From Eggerthellaceae bacterium UBA5906 (lineage in GTDB: Bacteria > Actinomycetota > Coriobacteriia > Coriobacteriales > Eggerthellaceae): 5,427 bases of DNA. Below, piece by piece: positions 1-5,427 of the stretch; the first letter of the stretch is position 1, and each line of letters begins with the position of its first letter. The stretch lies in the NCBI GenBank assembly GCA_002431805.1, contig DJEE01000015.1, positions 6,476 to 11,902 of the forward strand. Reading direction: 5' to 3'. The translations under genes were made by a program, and so were the position numbers. The notes beneath the pieces were generated by a model that ran no database searches, was not told where the DNA came from, and saw nothing but the letters and a program-made list of their open reading frames with translations.

Positions 1-375
1 TTGGCGGACTTCATGGAATACTGGGAAAACCTGCCGTTGTTCGAATCGCAGCGCGCGCTGCCGAAACGCAAGCGCGCCATGGTTCGCGCCGGGCGTTTGG
101 CCAACGACCCCGAGGCGCTGGCTCGTTGCGTGGAGTGCGCCGGGCAGCACCGTATGCCGTCGTTTCATGAAACCACGCAGGCTCTGCGCGACTTGGGAAT
201 GCGCGGGTGCCCCACCTTGTATCTAACCGGCGCGAAGGACGCAAAGTACAGCCGTGTGGCAAACGATTTGCACGCCGCCGGCGTGGTGCCCACGCGCGTG
301 GCGCCGAAGGCTGGCCACAACGTTCACCTGGAGGACCCGGCCGCGTTCGCCGCCTGCGTGCACAGCATCGCGTAA
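1..375 (+). CDS. menH: MenH, 2-succinyl-6-hydroxy-2,4-cyclohexadiene-1-carboxylate synthase (3' part only)
   Basis: This is the C-terminal 124 residues of an alpha/beta hydrolase; the N-terminal half, with the nucleophile serine, lies before the window. MenH removes pyruvate from SEPHCHC to give SHCHC, a cytosolic step of menaquinone synthesis. Visible signs: the segment YWENLPLFES near residues 7-16 resembles the 'W..qPvF.s' cap region of E. coli MenH. The strand PTLYLTGAKDAKY (71-83) carries the triad Asp (D80, bases 238-240), and KAGHNVHLEDP (103-113) carries the triad His (H106, bases 316-318). These correspond to Asp210 and His232 of E. coli MenH. The reading frame is open from base 1, so the TTG there is not claimed as a start. 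The menB and menE genes downstream support MenH over a generic hydrolase. Complete MenH proteins are about 250 residues, so roughly half is present. Confidence 0.82.
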   Translation: MADFMEYWENLPLFESQRALPKRKRAMVRAGRLANDPEALARCVECAGQHRMPSFHETTQALRDLGMRGCPTLYLTGAKDAKYSRVANDLHAAGVVPTRVAPKAGHNVHLEDPAAFAACVHSIA

Positions 376-524
376 CGGGCGGCCGCCGATTCGCTTCTGA
401 TGCGTTTGGTGCGGGCTTGGTACGCTCGGCAAGCCGCATGCTTGCGCGTCGCTCGCTTTCAGGCTGTTTTCCCTAAAAAGGGCGTTGACATTTCGCGTGA
501 TAGCCGTTTTGCGCACGCCTTGTT

Positions 525-533
525 TGCTACAAT
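525..533 (+). promoter_or_regulatory. Candidate extended -10 promoter of the GGDEF/HD-GYP gene
   Basis: The sequence TGCTACAAT fits an extended -10 (TGn plus TACAAT, with one mismatch to TATAAT at 528-533). It would start transcription near base 540, giving a leader of about 55 bases before the ATG at 595. No good -35 box sits 16-18 bases upstream; extended -10 promoters can work without one. The 219-base gap after menH and the change of function suggest that the signalling genes have their own promoter. The call is by pattern only. Confidence 0.4.
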
Positions 534-574
534 GAACTGGTTATACGCGAACGCACGTGAATTGTCGAACAACC

Positions 575-584
575 AGGGTAGAGG
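575..584 (+). promoter_or_regulatory. Ribosome binding region that sets the start of the GGDEF/HD-GYP gene
   Basis: The purine-rich stretch AGGGTAGAGG holds two possible Shine-Dalgarno cores. GAGG (581-584) is 10 bases before ATG 595, and AGGG (575-578) is 7 bases before an in-frame GTG at 586. Either start gives nearly the same protein (638 or 641 residues). I prefer ATG 595. Upstream in-frame ATGs at 400 and 532 lack such a site, and the one at 532 overlaps the predicted -10 box. Confidence 0.5.
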
Positions 585-594
585 CGTGACGGCT

Positions 595-2511
595 ATGGAA
601 AACTCCAACACTCGCGAAGACGGCGCAGTCGATCAGGACGTCGTGAACCTGTCGCGCGATGAGATCGGCAGCGAAATGGACCGCCTGCGCGAGATTTATC
701 CGGTGGTGCGCCTGCTTGACGCCGATAACATCGACGAAGAACCGTTCTGCCTGTTGTGCGGCAGCGATTGCATCTGCATGCGCCGCGTGTGCGAGGACGT
801 GCTGCAACACGGCGGCGCTCAAACGCATTCGCTGCGCATGGGAGACGAGCAGCATTTGGCCAGCGCGCGCTTTGTTGAAGTTGAGGGCGAGCGCAACGTG
901 TTGTTGTACGCTCAGCCGGTTGAAACCGAAGGCACGGTTGGCTTAGACGACGAGCTTTTGTACCACGACGCGCTTTCCGGCGCGTATAACCGACGCTACT
1001 ACGAAGACAACTTGCGCACGCAGCACCTCTACGCCGGCGTCGCGCTTATCGATCTGGACGATTTCAAGCTGGTGAACGACACGCTGGGCCATCATGCCGG
1101 CGACGTGGCGCTGAAAACCGCAGTGGCGGCCATGAAAAGCTGCATCCGCGGCACCGACAAGCTGGTGCGCTACGGCGGCGACGAGTTCGTCCTCATTTTG
1201 CCCGGCATCGGCGCCGATGACTTCTCGCGCAAGCTGCGCGCCATCGCCGACAGGTTGGTGGACACCACGGTGCCCGGCTACGAGCGTCTAAGCCTAAGCG
1301 CCAGCATTGGCGGTGCGCTTTCCGAAGGACGCACGGTTGAGGAAACGGTGCGCCAGGCCGACACGCTTATGTACAAAGCGAAGTCCCTGAAAAACTCCGT
1401 TGTTACCGAATCGGACGACGTGGACACCGAAACCGTGCACAAGCCGTTGCTGCTGGTGGTGGACGATTCCGAGATGAACCGCGTCATCTTAAGCGAAATG
1501 CTGAAAGACCAGTACGACATCATCGAGGCCGATAGCGGCGAGGCGGGCATCAGCTGCCTGGAGCGCCACGGCGAAGGCATCTCCATTGTGCTGCTAGACA
1601 TCGTGATGCCCGGTGCAGACGGTTTTGACGTGCTGTCCCGCATGTCGCGCAGCGGCTGGATTGACGACATCCCCGTCATCATGATTTCCAGCGAAGACTC
1701 CGACGATATGGTGCTGCGCGCCTATGAGCTGGGCGCATCCGACTACATCAGCCGCCCGTTCGATGCGCGCATCGTGCGCCAGCGCGTAAGCAACATCATG
1801 CGTCTGTACGCCAAGCAGCGTCGCTTGTCGGCCATGCTGGCGCAGCAGTTCTACGAGCGCGAGCGCGACAGCCGCATGCTGGTTGACATCATGGGCGGCG
1901 CTATGGAGCTGCGCAACGGCGAATCGGGTCCGCACGTGCAGCACGTGCGCAAGCTTACCGAGATGATGCTGGAGCACCTGGTGCGCAAAACGGACCGCTA
2001 TCGCGTAAGCTCAAGCGAGCGCGCAACCATTTCGGCAGCTTCAACGTTGCATGACCTGGGCAAACTGGCTATTCCCGATTACGTGCTGAACAAGCCGGGG
2101 CGCCTGACCTCCGAAGAGTTCGAAATCATGAAAACGCACACCACCGTTGGCGCGAACATGCTGGAGAGCATGACGCAGTACCGTGACAGCGCGTTGGTGC
2201 AGGCCGCGCGCGATATTTGCCGTTGGCATCATGAGCGTTGGGACGGCAACGGCTACCCCGACGGCCTGAAGGGCGATGACATTCCCATTTCGGCACAGGT
2301 GGTTTCGCTGGTGGACGTGTACGACGCGCTTACGAGCGACCGCGTGTACAAAAAAGCCATCCCGCACGATGAGGCCATGCAGATGATCCTAAACGGCGAA
2401 TGCGGCGCGTTCAATCCGCTGCTGATCAGCTGTTTGGTTGATTTGCAGGAGCGTATTCTGGCCGAAAAAGACGACCAAGCGGTACCCCCCCCCTCTTTCA
2501 AAGCTAACTAA
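595..2511 (+). CDS. Bifunctional c-di-GMP enzyme: Cys-rich PAS-like input, GGDEF, receiver, HD-GYP
   Basis: A 638-residue, probably cytosolic protein; no signal peptide or membrane segment is seen. Residues about 34-110 form a short PAS-like input that begins VVRLLDAD and contains C52, C55, C59, C61 and C66. Residues about 123-268 are a GGDEF (diguanylate cyclase) domain with metal/substrate residues D153, N161 and D170, the signature RYGGDEF (GGDEF at 194-198) and an inhibitory I-site RGTD (185-188) five residues before it. Residues about 284-402 are a response-regulator receiver with acidic pocket D290/D291, phospho-acceptor D335, S365 for the usual Thr/Ser, but R387 where Lys is normal. 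Residues about 430-625 are an HD-GYP phosphodiesterase with all expected metal ligands: E443, H447, H486-D487, K490, H515, H545-H546 and D574, plus GNGYP (551-555). Both opposing activities therefore look intact: GTP to c-di-GMP, and c-di-GMP to pGpG or GMP. The receiver lies between them and is the likely switch. The HPt gene begins 33 bases downstream. A run of nine Cs lies six codons before the stop. Domain calls are firm; the input ligand is unknown. Confidence 0.93.
   Translation: MENSNTREDGAVDQDVVNLSRDEIGSEMDRLREIYPVVRLLDADNIDEEPFCLLCGSDCICMRRVCEDVLQHGGAQTHSLRMGDEQHLASARFVEVEGERNVLLYAQPVETEGTVGLDDELLYHDALSGAYNRRYYEDNLRTQHLYAGVALIDLDDFKLVNDTLGHHAGDVALKTAVAAMKSCIRGTDKLVRYGGDEFVLILPGIGADDFSRKLRAIADRLVDTTVPGYERLSLSASIGGALSEGRTVEETVRQADTLMYKAKSLKNSVVTESDDVDTETVHKPLLLVVDDSEMNRVILSEMLKDQYDIIEADSGEAGISCLERHGEGISIVLLDIVMPGADGFDVLSRMSRSGWIDDIPVIMISSEDSDDMVLRAYELGASDYISRPFDARIVRQRVSNIMRLYAKQRRLSAMLAQQFYERERDSRMLVDIMGGAMELRNGESGPHVQHVRKLTEMMLEHLVRKTDRYRVSSSERATISAASTLHDLGKLAIPDYVLNKPGRLTSEEFEIMKTHTTVGANMLESMTQYRDSALVQAARDICRWHHERWDGNGYPDGLKGDDIPISAQVVSLVDVYDALTSDRVYKKAIPHDEAMQMILNGECGAFNPLLISCLVDLQERILAEKDDQAVPPPSFKAN
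2485..2493 (+). repeat. Poly-C tract (nine C) at the 3' end of the c-di-GMP enzyme gene
   Basis: Nine consecutive Cs encode P631-P633, after the HD-GYP domain has ended. Such tracts are prone to slippage in replication and to miscounting in sequencing. In the frame as read, the protein ends at TAA 2509-2511. Loss of one C would extend it to TAA 2534-2536, which overlaps the Shine-Dalgarno of the HPt gene. Gain of one C would end it at TAA 2505-2507. Only the tail changes in each case. Confidence 0.85.
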
Positions 2512-2544
2512 TACTAACGATAGACAGCAACAGTAAGGAGAAGC

Positions 2545-2901
2545 ATGAGCGCGATTCAAGATGCATATGAGAAAATCGGCGCCGACTACAACGACGTGGT
2601 GCGCCGTCTTACCAGCGAGGCGTTGGTAGTACGCTTTGCCGGCAAGTTTTTGCAGGATAAAAGCTTCGAGAACCTGCGCGACGCGCTGGCGGCCGACGAT
2701 GTGAACGGCGCGTTTTTGGCTTCCCACACGTTGAAGGGCATTGCGCAGAACATGGGCTTCACGAACCTGTTCGAGCCGTCGAACGCCCTCACCGAGTTCC
2801 TGCGTCCTATCCCCGCAACCGCAAAAGGCTCCGAAGAGTTATTCGCCGCCGTTGAAGCGGAGTACAACAAAACCGCCGAAGCCATCCGCGCCGCACTGTA
2901 G
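2545..2901 (+). CDS. Stand-alone histidine phosphotransfer (HPt) domain protein
   Basis: A 118-residue, all-helical protein, close to the size of a single HPt domain. The signature SHTLKGIAQNMGF (60-72) carries the phospho-accepting histidine H61 (bases 2725-2727), followed by the usual Lys and Gly. HPt proteins pass phosphoryl groups between receiver domains, or between a kinase and a receiver. The ATG at 2545 follows a strong Shine-Dalgarno, AAGGAG (2535-2540), with a 4-base spacer. The gene starts 33 bases after the c-di-GMP enzyme, with no terminator between them, so co-transcription is likely. The receiver of that enzyme is the obvious partner, though this is inferred from position. No histidine kinase is in the window, so the phosphoryl source must be elsewhere. 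It could instead serve as a phosphate sink or serve another regulator. Confidence 0.88.
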   Translation: MSAIQDAYEKIGADYNDVVRRLTSEALVVRFAGKFLQDKSFENLRDALAADDVNGAFLASHTLKGIAQNMGFTNLFEPSNALTEFLRPIPATAKGSEELFAAVEAEYNKTAEAIRAAL

Positions 2902-2941
2902 TATCCACGGCAAGCCGACGCGCACGTGGACGGGGATATTT

Positions 2942-2996
2942 AGGACAGCGCTTGCGTGAACAGGGGCGTTCAGGACAGCGCTTGCGTGAACAGGGG
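2942..2996. repeat. Tandem 25-base direct repeats
   Basis: Two identical 25-base copies lie at 2942-2966 and 2972-2996, separated by 5 bases (CGTTC). Each begins AGGACAGCGC and ends GTGAACAGGGG. The second copy runs directly into the left arm of the palindrome that follows, so the repeats look like a duplicated edge of that element. Confidence 0.93.
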
Positions 2997-3069
2997 ACGG
3001 AGGGAGTGTTCACGAAAACGTTTCGGGACACGAAATGGCTATCGTGAACACCCGCTCCGTCCCCTGTTC
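2988..3069. repeat. Long imperfect palindrome, REPIN/MITE-like element
   Basis: The left arm (2988-3014) and right arm (3043-3069) are 27 bases each and complementary at all but two positions. They enclose a 28-base centre that itself holds a small hairpin (TTTCG 3021-3025 with CGAAA 3031-3035). The arm core is GAACAGGGGACGGAG. A further copy of CGTCCCCTGTTC lies at 3069-3080, so both flanks carry a duplicated arm end. The core resembles the G-rich 'GGGGACGG' repeats that I associate with REP elements mobilised by RAYT (TnpA-REP) transposases. No transposase is present here, so the element would be non-autonomous. It could also act as a transcription barrier after the HPt gene. Confidence 0.72.
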
Positions 3070-3132
3070 GTCCCCTGTTCACGGAAATCCTCGGCGCGTT
3101 TCTTCCGTCGTCCACCATTCCGATTGCGTTTA

Positions 3133-3165
3133 ACGCTCCGCACGTGCAGTTATCGTGCGGAGCGT
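3133..3165. other. Perfect 12-bp hairpin upstream of menB
   Basis: ACGCTCCGCACG (3133-3144) pairs exactly with CGTGCGGAGCGT (3154-3165) across a 9-base loop. The right arm ends 89 bases before the menB start. The stem is GC-rich, but only three Ts follow (3171-3173), and the other strand has no T-run either, so it is not a classical intrinsic terminator. It may end the upstream transcript inefficiently, serve as an operator, or fold in the menB leader. The structure is certain; the role is open. Confidence 0.6.
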
Positions 3166-3254
3166 GCGCGTTTGGGCGTAATTCGTTACCATTGTTTCGA
3201 ACAGGTAAAACTTTGCGAGAACTTTGACGTTTGCGCACAGTGAAAGGACCTTAT

Positions 3255-4094
3255 ATGAGCGATATCCAGTGGCAACCTGGAAAAGAGTACCGCGAAATCA
3301 TCTACGAAACGTACGAGGGCATCGCGAAGATCACCATCAACCGCCCGTTTAGGCGCAACGCCTTCACGCCGTTGACGGTGAACGAGATGTACGATGCGTT
3401 TTCCGTTGCTCGCGACGATGCGTCTATCGGCGTGATCATCCTTACGGGCGCCAACCACGGCGGCGCGCACGAGGACGAGGCGTTTTGCAGCGGCGGCGAC
3501 CAGATGGTGCGCGGCAATGGCGGCTACGTGGGCGAGGACAACATCCCTCGCTTAAACGTGCTTGACCTGCAGCGTCTTATCCGCGTGGTGCCCAAGCCCG
3601 TTATCGCTATGGTCAACGGCTACGCCATTGGCGGCGGGCACGTGCTGCACATCCTGTGCGACCTGTCCATTGCAGCCGACACGGCAAAGTTCGGCCAAAC
3701 CGGCCCGAAGGTGGGCAGCTTCGACGCTGGCTACGGTGCGGGCTACCTGGCTGCCATGGTGGGCCAGAAGAAGGCGCGCGAGATTTGGTACCTGTGTCGT
3801 CAGTACACGGCGCAAGAGGCGCTTGACATGGGCATGGTGAACAAAGTTGTGCCGTTTGACCAGCTAGAAGCCGAAACCGTGCAGTGGGCAAAGGAAATGC
3901 TGCAGTTCAGCCCCACGGCGCTGCGCTTCATGAAGGCGTCGTTCAACGCGGCAACCGACGGCTTGGCCGGCTTGCAGCAATTCGCCGGTGACGCCACGCT
4001 GCTGTACTACACCAGCGACGAGGCGAAGGAAGGCCGCGACGCGTTCAAGGAAAAGCGCAAGCCCGACTTCTCCAAGTACCCGAAGTTCCCCTAG
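3255..4094 (+). CDS. menB: MenB, 1,4-dihydroxy-2-naphthoyl-CoA synthase
   Basis: A 279-residue crotonase-fold enzyme of normal MenB length. It cyclises o-succinylbenzoyl-CoA to DHNA-CoA, forming the naphthoquinone ring in the cytosol. Motifs: [13 protein letters not shown] (29-41); AFCSGGDQ (76-83) and GYAIGGGH (122-129), which supply the oxyanion-hole backbone; [14 protein letters not shown] (148-161); and the C-terminal family motifs EGRDAF (259-264) and [10 protein letters not shown] (267-276). At residue 150 the sequence has Gly (QTG), as in E. coli MenB, rather than the Asp of the M. tuberculosis type. This places it with the bicarbonate-dependent enzymes. The start is ATG 3255, with AAAGGA (3243-3248) six bases upstream. 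The in-frame TTG at 3231 would add eight residues and lacks an obvious site. menE follows after 84 bases. No defects are seen. Confidence 0.96.
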   Translation: MSDIQWQPGKEYREIIYETYEGIAKITINRPFRRNAFTPLTVNEMYDAFSVARDDASIGVIILTGANHGGAHEDEAFCSGGDQMVRGNGGYVGEDNIPRLNVLDLQRLIRVVPKPVIAMVNGYAIGGGHVLHILCDLSIAADTAKFGQTGPKVGSFDAGYGAGYLAAMVGQKKAREIWYLCRQYTAQEALDMGMVNKVVPFDQLEAETVQWAKEMLQFSPTALRFMKASFNAATDGLAGLQQFAGDATLLYYTSDEAKEGRDAFKEKRKPDFSKYPKFP

Positions 4095-4103
4095 GAAACA
4101 CAG

Positions 4104-4121
4104 GGCTGGCGAAAGCCAGCC
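4104..4121 (+). other. GAAA-loop hairpin between menB and menE
   Basis: GGCTGGC (4104-4110) pairs perfectly with GCCAGCC (4115-4121) around a GAAA tetraloop, a very stable GNRA-type fold. An outer partial pairing (GGAA 4094-4097 with TTCC 4126-4129) may extend it to the menB stop codon. No T-run follows, only TTT at 4136-4138, so full termination is unlikely. Partial termination, or protection of the menB message from 3' decay, is plausible. Confidence 0.5.
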
Positions 4122-4178
4122 TGCGTTCCCTGCAATTTACCGGCTAGCAAGTAAGGCGAAAGCAGGCGTTACACCCAC

Positions 4179-5427
4179 ATGATCGGCGTGTTCGAAAGCA
4201 TGGTGCGGCAGAATCCGCAGCGCACGTGCTTTACCTATGTCGACAAAGAAGGCAACGTGGAAGCGTTGTCGTACCGGGAAACCCGCATGATTTCCGCGGG
4301 CCTTGCTAGCCTTTTGCGTCATCGCGGCGTTGAGCCGGGCAGCGCGGTGGTGGTTGATTTGCCGAACAACCCGGCGTGCGTGTTCTTGCTGTTAGCGGCT
4401 GCCTACGGCGGGTTTTCCCTGGTAACGCTGAACAACAGGCTTACCGATGCCGAAAAGCAGTCGCGCTTGCTTGACCTTAAGCGAAGCCGCAGCGTCACGC
4501 TTGCTTACACCGTCGACGAAACAAACGTCGACAGCCTTATCAAAACGGTGGCGGTTGATGCCACCGGCACGGCAGAGGCAGCCGGCCCGGGCCACGCGCA
4601 GCGCACGTCGTTTTATGCGCGCACCAACATCGCAACTGCCGAGGTGCGCACCACGCGCGCGCTTGGTCGCGCGGGTCGCAGCCGCGGAGCTGCCGCGCGC
4701 CGTCGCGAGGACATGGCACGCCAAGATGCGCTTGAAAGCGTTATCCACTTTGCGGAGCGCGGCGCGCACGTGTTCGACCGCGGGGCAATCGCGGTGGTCA
4801 TGTTCACGTCCGGCACCACGGGGCGTTCGAAAGCCGTGCCGTTGACCTGGGAAAACCTGTGCGATTCGGCGCGCATCTTCAATAACCAGCTGTGTAGCCG
4901 CGGGGAGGGGCTGTGGCAGATTGCGCTGCCGCTGTACCACGTGGGCGGCCTGCAAATGGTGGTGCGCAGCTTGCTGAACGCCAATCCGTTCATTTTGTAC
5001 CAGCGCTTCGATGCCGACCGCATGCTTGCCGATGCGGCACGCCGCGGTGCCACGCATGTTTCGGTGGTAGACAAGATGCTGCAGGACATGATGACATCCT
5101 CGCATGCCGCTGAACTGCGGCGTTATCAGTGCATCTTGCTTGGCGGCGGCCCTCTGAACGCGCAAACGCTTGGGCGCGCGCTTTCGCTGCATGCGCGCGT
5201 GTACGCCAGCTACGGCATGACCGAAACGTCAAGCAATATCGCAAACGCGCTGGTCACGCGTGGTTTTACGGGCGGCATGACGCTGCTTGATGGCTACGAG
5301 GCGCGCATTGTGGACGCTGCCCCCGATGGTTTTGGCCGCCTGGCCGTGCGCGGCCCGGGCCTGTTCGCCGGCTATTTGAACGCTCGTGCCGCCTATACGG
5401 CCGACGGCTTTTTTCTTACGGGAGACT
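4179..5427 (+). CDS. menE: MenE, o-succinylbenzoate-CoA ligase (3' end beyond the window)
   Basis: The first 416 residues of an ANL-superfamily adenylate-forming ligase; the frame is open to the window end. MenE activates o-succinylbenzoate with ATP, then CoA, giving the substrate of MenB. Motifs: P-loop-like FTSGTTGRSKA (209-219); LPLYHVGGL (250-258), close to the MenE 'LPLFHvSG' segment; LLGGGPL (320-326); YGMTET (345-350); GRLAVRGPG (386-394); and GFFLTGD (410-416), whose Asp binds the ATP ribose. The sequence stops just before the hinge and C-terminal domain. ATG 4179 is the first possible start after an in-frame TAA at 4152. Its Shine-Dalgarno is poor (AGCAGG 4161-4166, 12 bases away). 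ATG 4200 is an alternative. The ATP motif begins near residue 209, later than the roughly 150-170 I expect for MenE, because of an insertion rich in Arg and Ala (about 130-185). The specific MenE call rests on the menB and menH neighbours as well as motifs. Confidence 0.9.
   Translation, partial: MIGVFESMVRQNPQRTCFTYVDKEGNVEALSYRETRMISAGLASLLRHRGVEPGSAVVVDLPNNPACVFLLLAAAYGGFSLVTLNNRLTDAEKQSRLLDLKRSRSVTLAYTVDETNVDSLIKTVAVDATGTAEAAGPGHAQRTSFYARTNIATAEVRTTRALGRAGRSRGAAARRREDMARQDALESVIHFAERGAHVFDRGAIAVVMFTSGTTGRSKAVPLTWENLCDSARIFNNQLCSRGEGLWQIALPLYHVGGLQMVVRSLLNANPFILYQRFDADRMLADAARRGATHVSVVDKMLQDMMTSSHAAELRRYQCILLGGGPLNAQTLGRALSLHARVYASYGMTETSSNIANALVTRGFTGGMTLLDGYEARIVDAAPDGFGRLAVRGPGLFAGYLNARAAYTADGFFLTGD

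Larger units (their letters stand above)
2902..3254. other. 353-base non-coding region between the HPt gene and menB
   Basis: No credible gene lies here. Going left to right: a weak inverted repeat (TCCACG 2904-2909 with CGTGGA 2925-2930) lies just after the HPt stop. A repeat-rich palindromic element follows at 2942-3082, then about 50 bases with no recognised structure, then a perfect 12-bp hairpin (3133-3165) and a 5' leader before menB. The heptamer GTGAACA or its complement occurs five times between 2956 and 3082 (2956, 2986, 3007, 3044, 3076). A menB promoter should be present, but I could not find a convincing -35/-10 pair. Short ORFs across the region are by-products of the repeats. 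Confidence 0.8.

Noticed and set aside
429..445. GCAAGC/GCTTGC inverted repeat as a menH terminator
   Set aside because: The stem is only 6 bp, and the first T-run (467-470) is more than 20 bases away, so it is not a credible intrinsic terminator.
471..482. CCCT-AAAA-AGGG as a terminator after menH
   Set aside because: The stem is only 4 bp, with no T-run after it.
485..490. A perfect TTGACA, as a -35 box
   Set aside because: No acceptable -10 lies 16-18 bases downstream, and the good TACAAT at 528 is 37 bases away. It may be chance.
400..594. A longer N-terminus for the c-di-GMP enzyme, starting at ATG 400 or ATG 532
   Set aside because: The extra residues are Arg- and Ala-rich without domain character, no Shine-Dalgarno precedes either ATG, and ATG 532 overlaps the predicted -10 box. 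ATG 595 has a suitable purine-rich site.
2942..2996. The tandem repeats as a CRISPR array
   Set aside because: Only two copies with a 5-base spacer, no further units and no cas genes.
2807..3238. A 143-codon minus-strand frame and a 95-codon plus-strand frame (2956-3243) over the repeat region
   Set aside because: Both owe their apparent internal repeats to the DNA repeats. No ribosome site or protein family signal is seen.
3224..3256. TTGACG and TTATAT as a menB promoter
   Set aside because: The -10 candidate overlaps the menB start codon, so transcription would begin inside the gene.
4392..5192. A 266-codon open frame on the minus strand opposite menE
   Set aside because: Its product is low-complexity Arg/Ala/His-rich sequence with no recognisable motif, and the opposite strand carries clear MenE motifs throughout. 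It is a typical by-product of high-GC codon usage.

Overview
The window reads as a high-GC, menaquinone-using, probably anaerobic bacterium. My best guess is the Coriobacteriia (Eggerthellaceae: Eggerthella, Slackia, Gordonibacter and relatives). That guess rests on base composition, on the style of the multidomain GGDEF protein with a short Cys-rich input segment, and on the type of intergenic repeat. It is an inference, not a demonstrated assignment. All five genes lie on the + strand.

Layout: (1) 1-375 is the C-terminal half of MenH (SHCHC synthase), cut by the window edge. (2) 376-594 is a leader carrying an extended -10 promoter candidate. (3) 595-2511 encodes a 638-aa c-di-GMP enzyme ordered Cys-rich PAS-like input, GGDEF, receiver, HD-GYP. 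All catalytic motifs are intact, and a nine-C homopolymer sits just before its stop. (4) 2545-2901 encodes a stand-alone histidine phosphotransfer (HPt) protein 33 bases downstream, probably in the same transcript. (5) 2902-3254 is non-coding: tandem 25-base repeats merge into a long imperfect palindrome (REPIN/MITE-like), followed by a perfect 12-bp hairpin. (6) 3255-4094 is MenB (DHNA-CoA synthase, bicarbonate-dependent type). (7) After an 84-base gap with a GAAA-loop hairpin, 4179-5427 is MenE (o-succinylbenzoate-CoA ligase), truncated by the window end and carrying an Arg-rich insertion. No stop occurs in its frame from 4179 to the window end.

How it fits together: MenH, MenE and MenB catalyse menaquinone biosynthesis steps on either side of o-succinylbenzoate. 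MenH makes SHCHC, MenE activates OSB to OSB-CoA (MenC, the step between, is not here), and MenB closes the second ring. Inserted between menH and menB is a two-gene signalling module in which an HPt protein could phosphorylate the receiver placed between a c-di-GMP synthase domain and a c-di-GMP phosphodiesterase domain. That module, the repeat element and the MenE insertion are the unusual parts. The men genes otherwise look ordinary.
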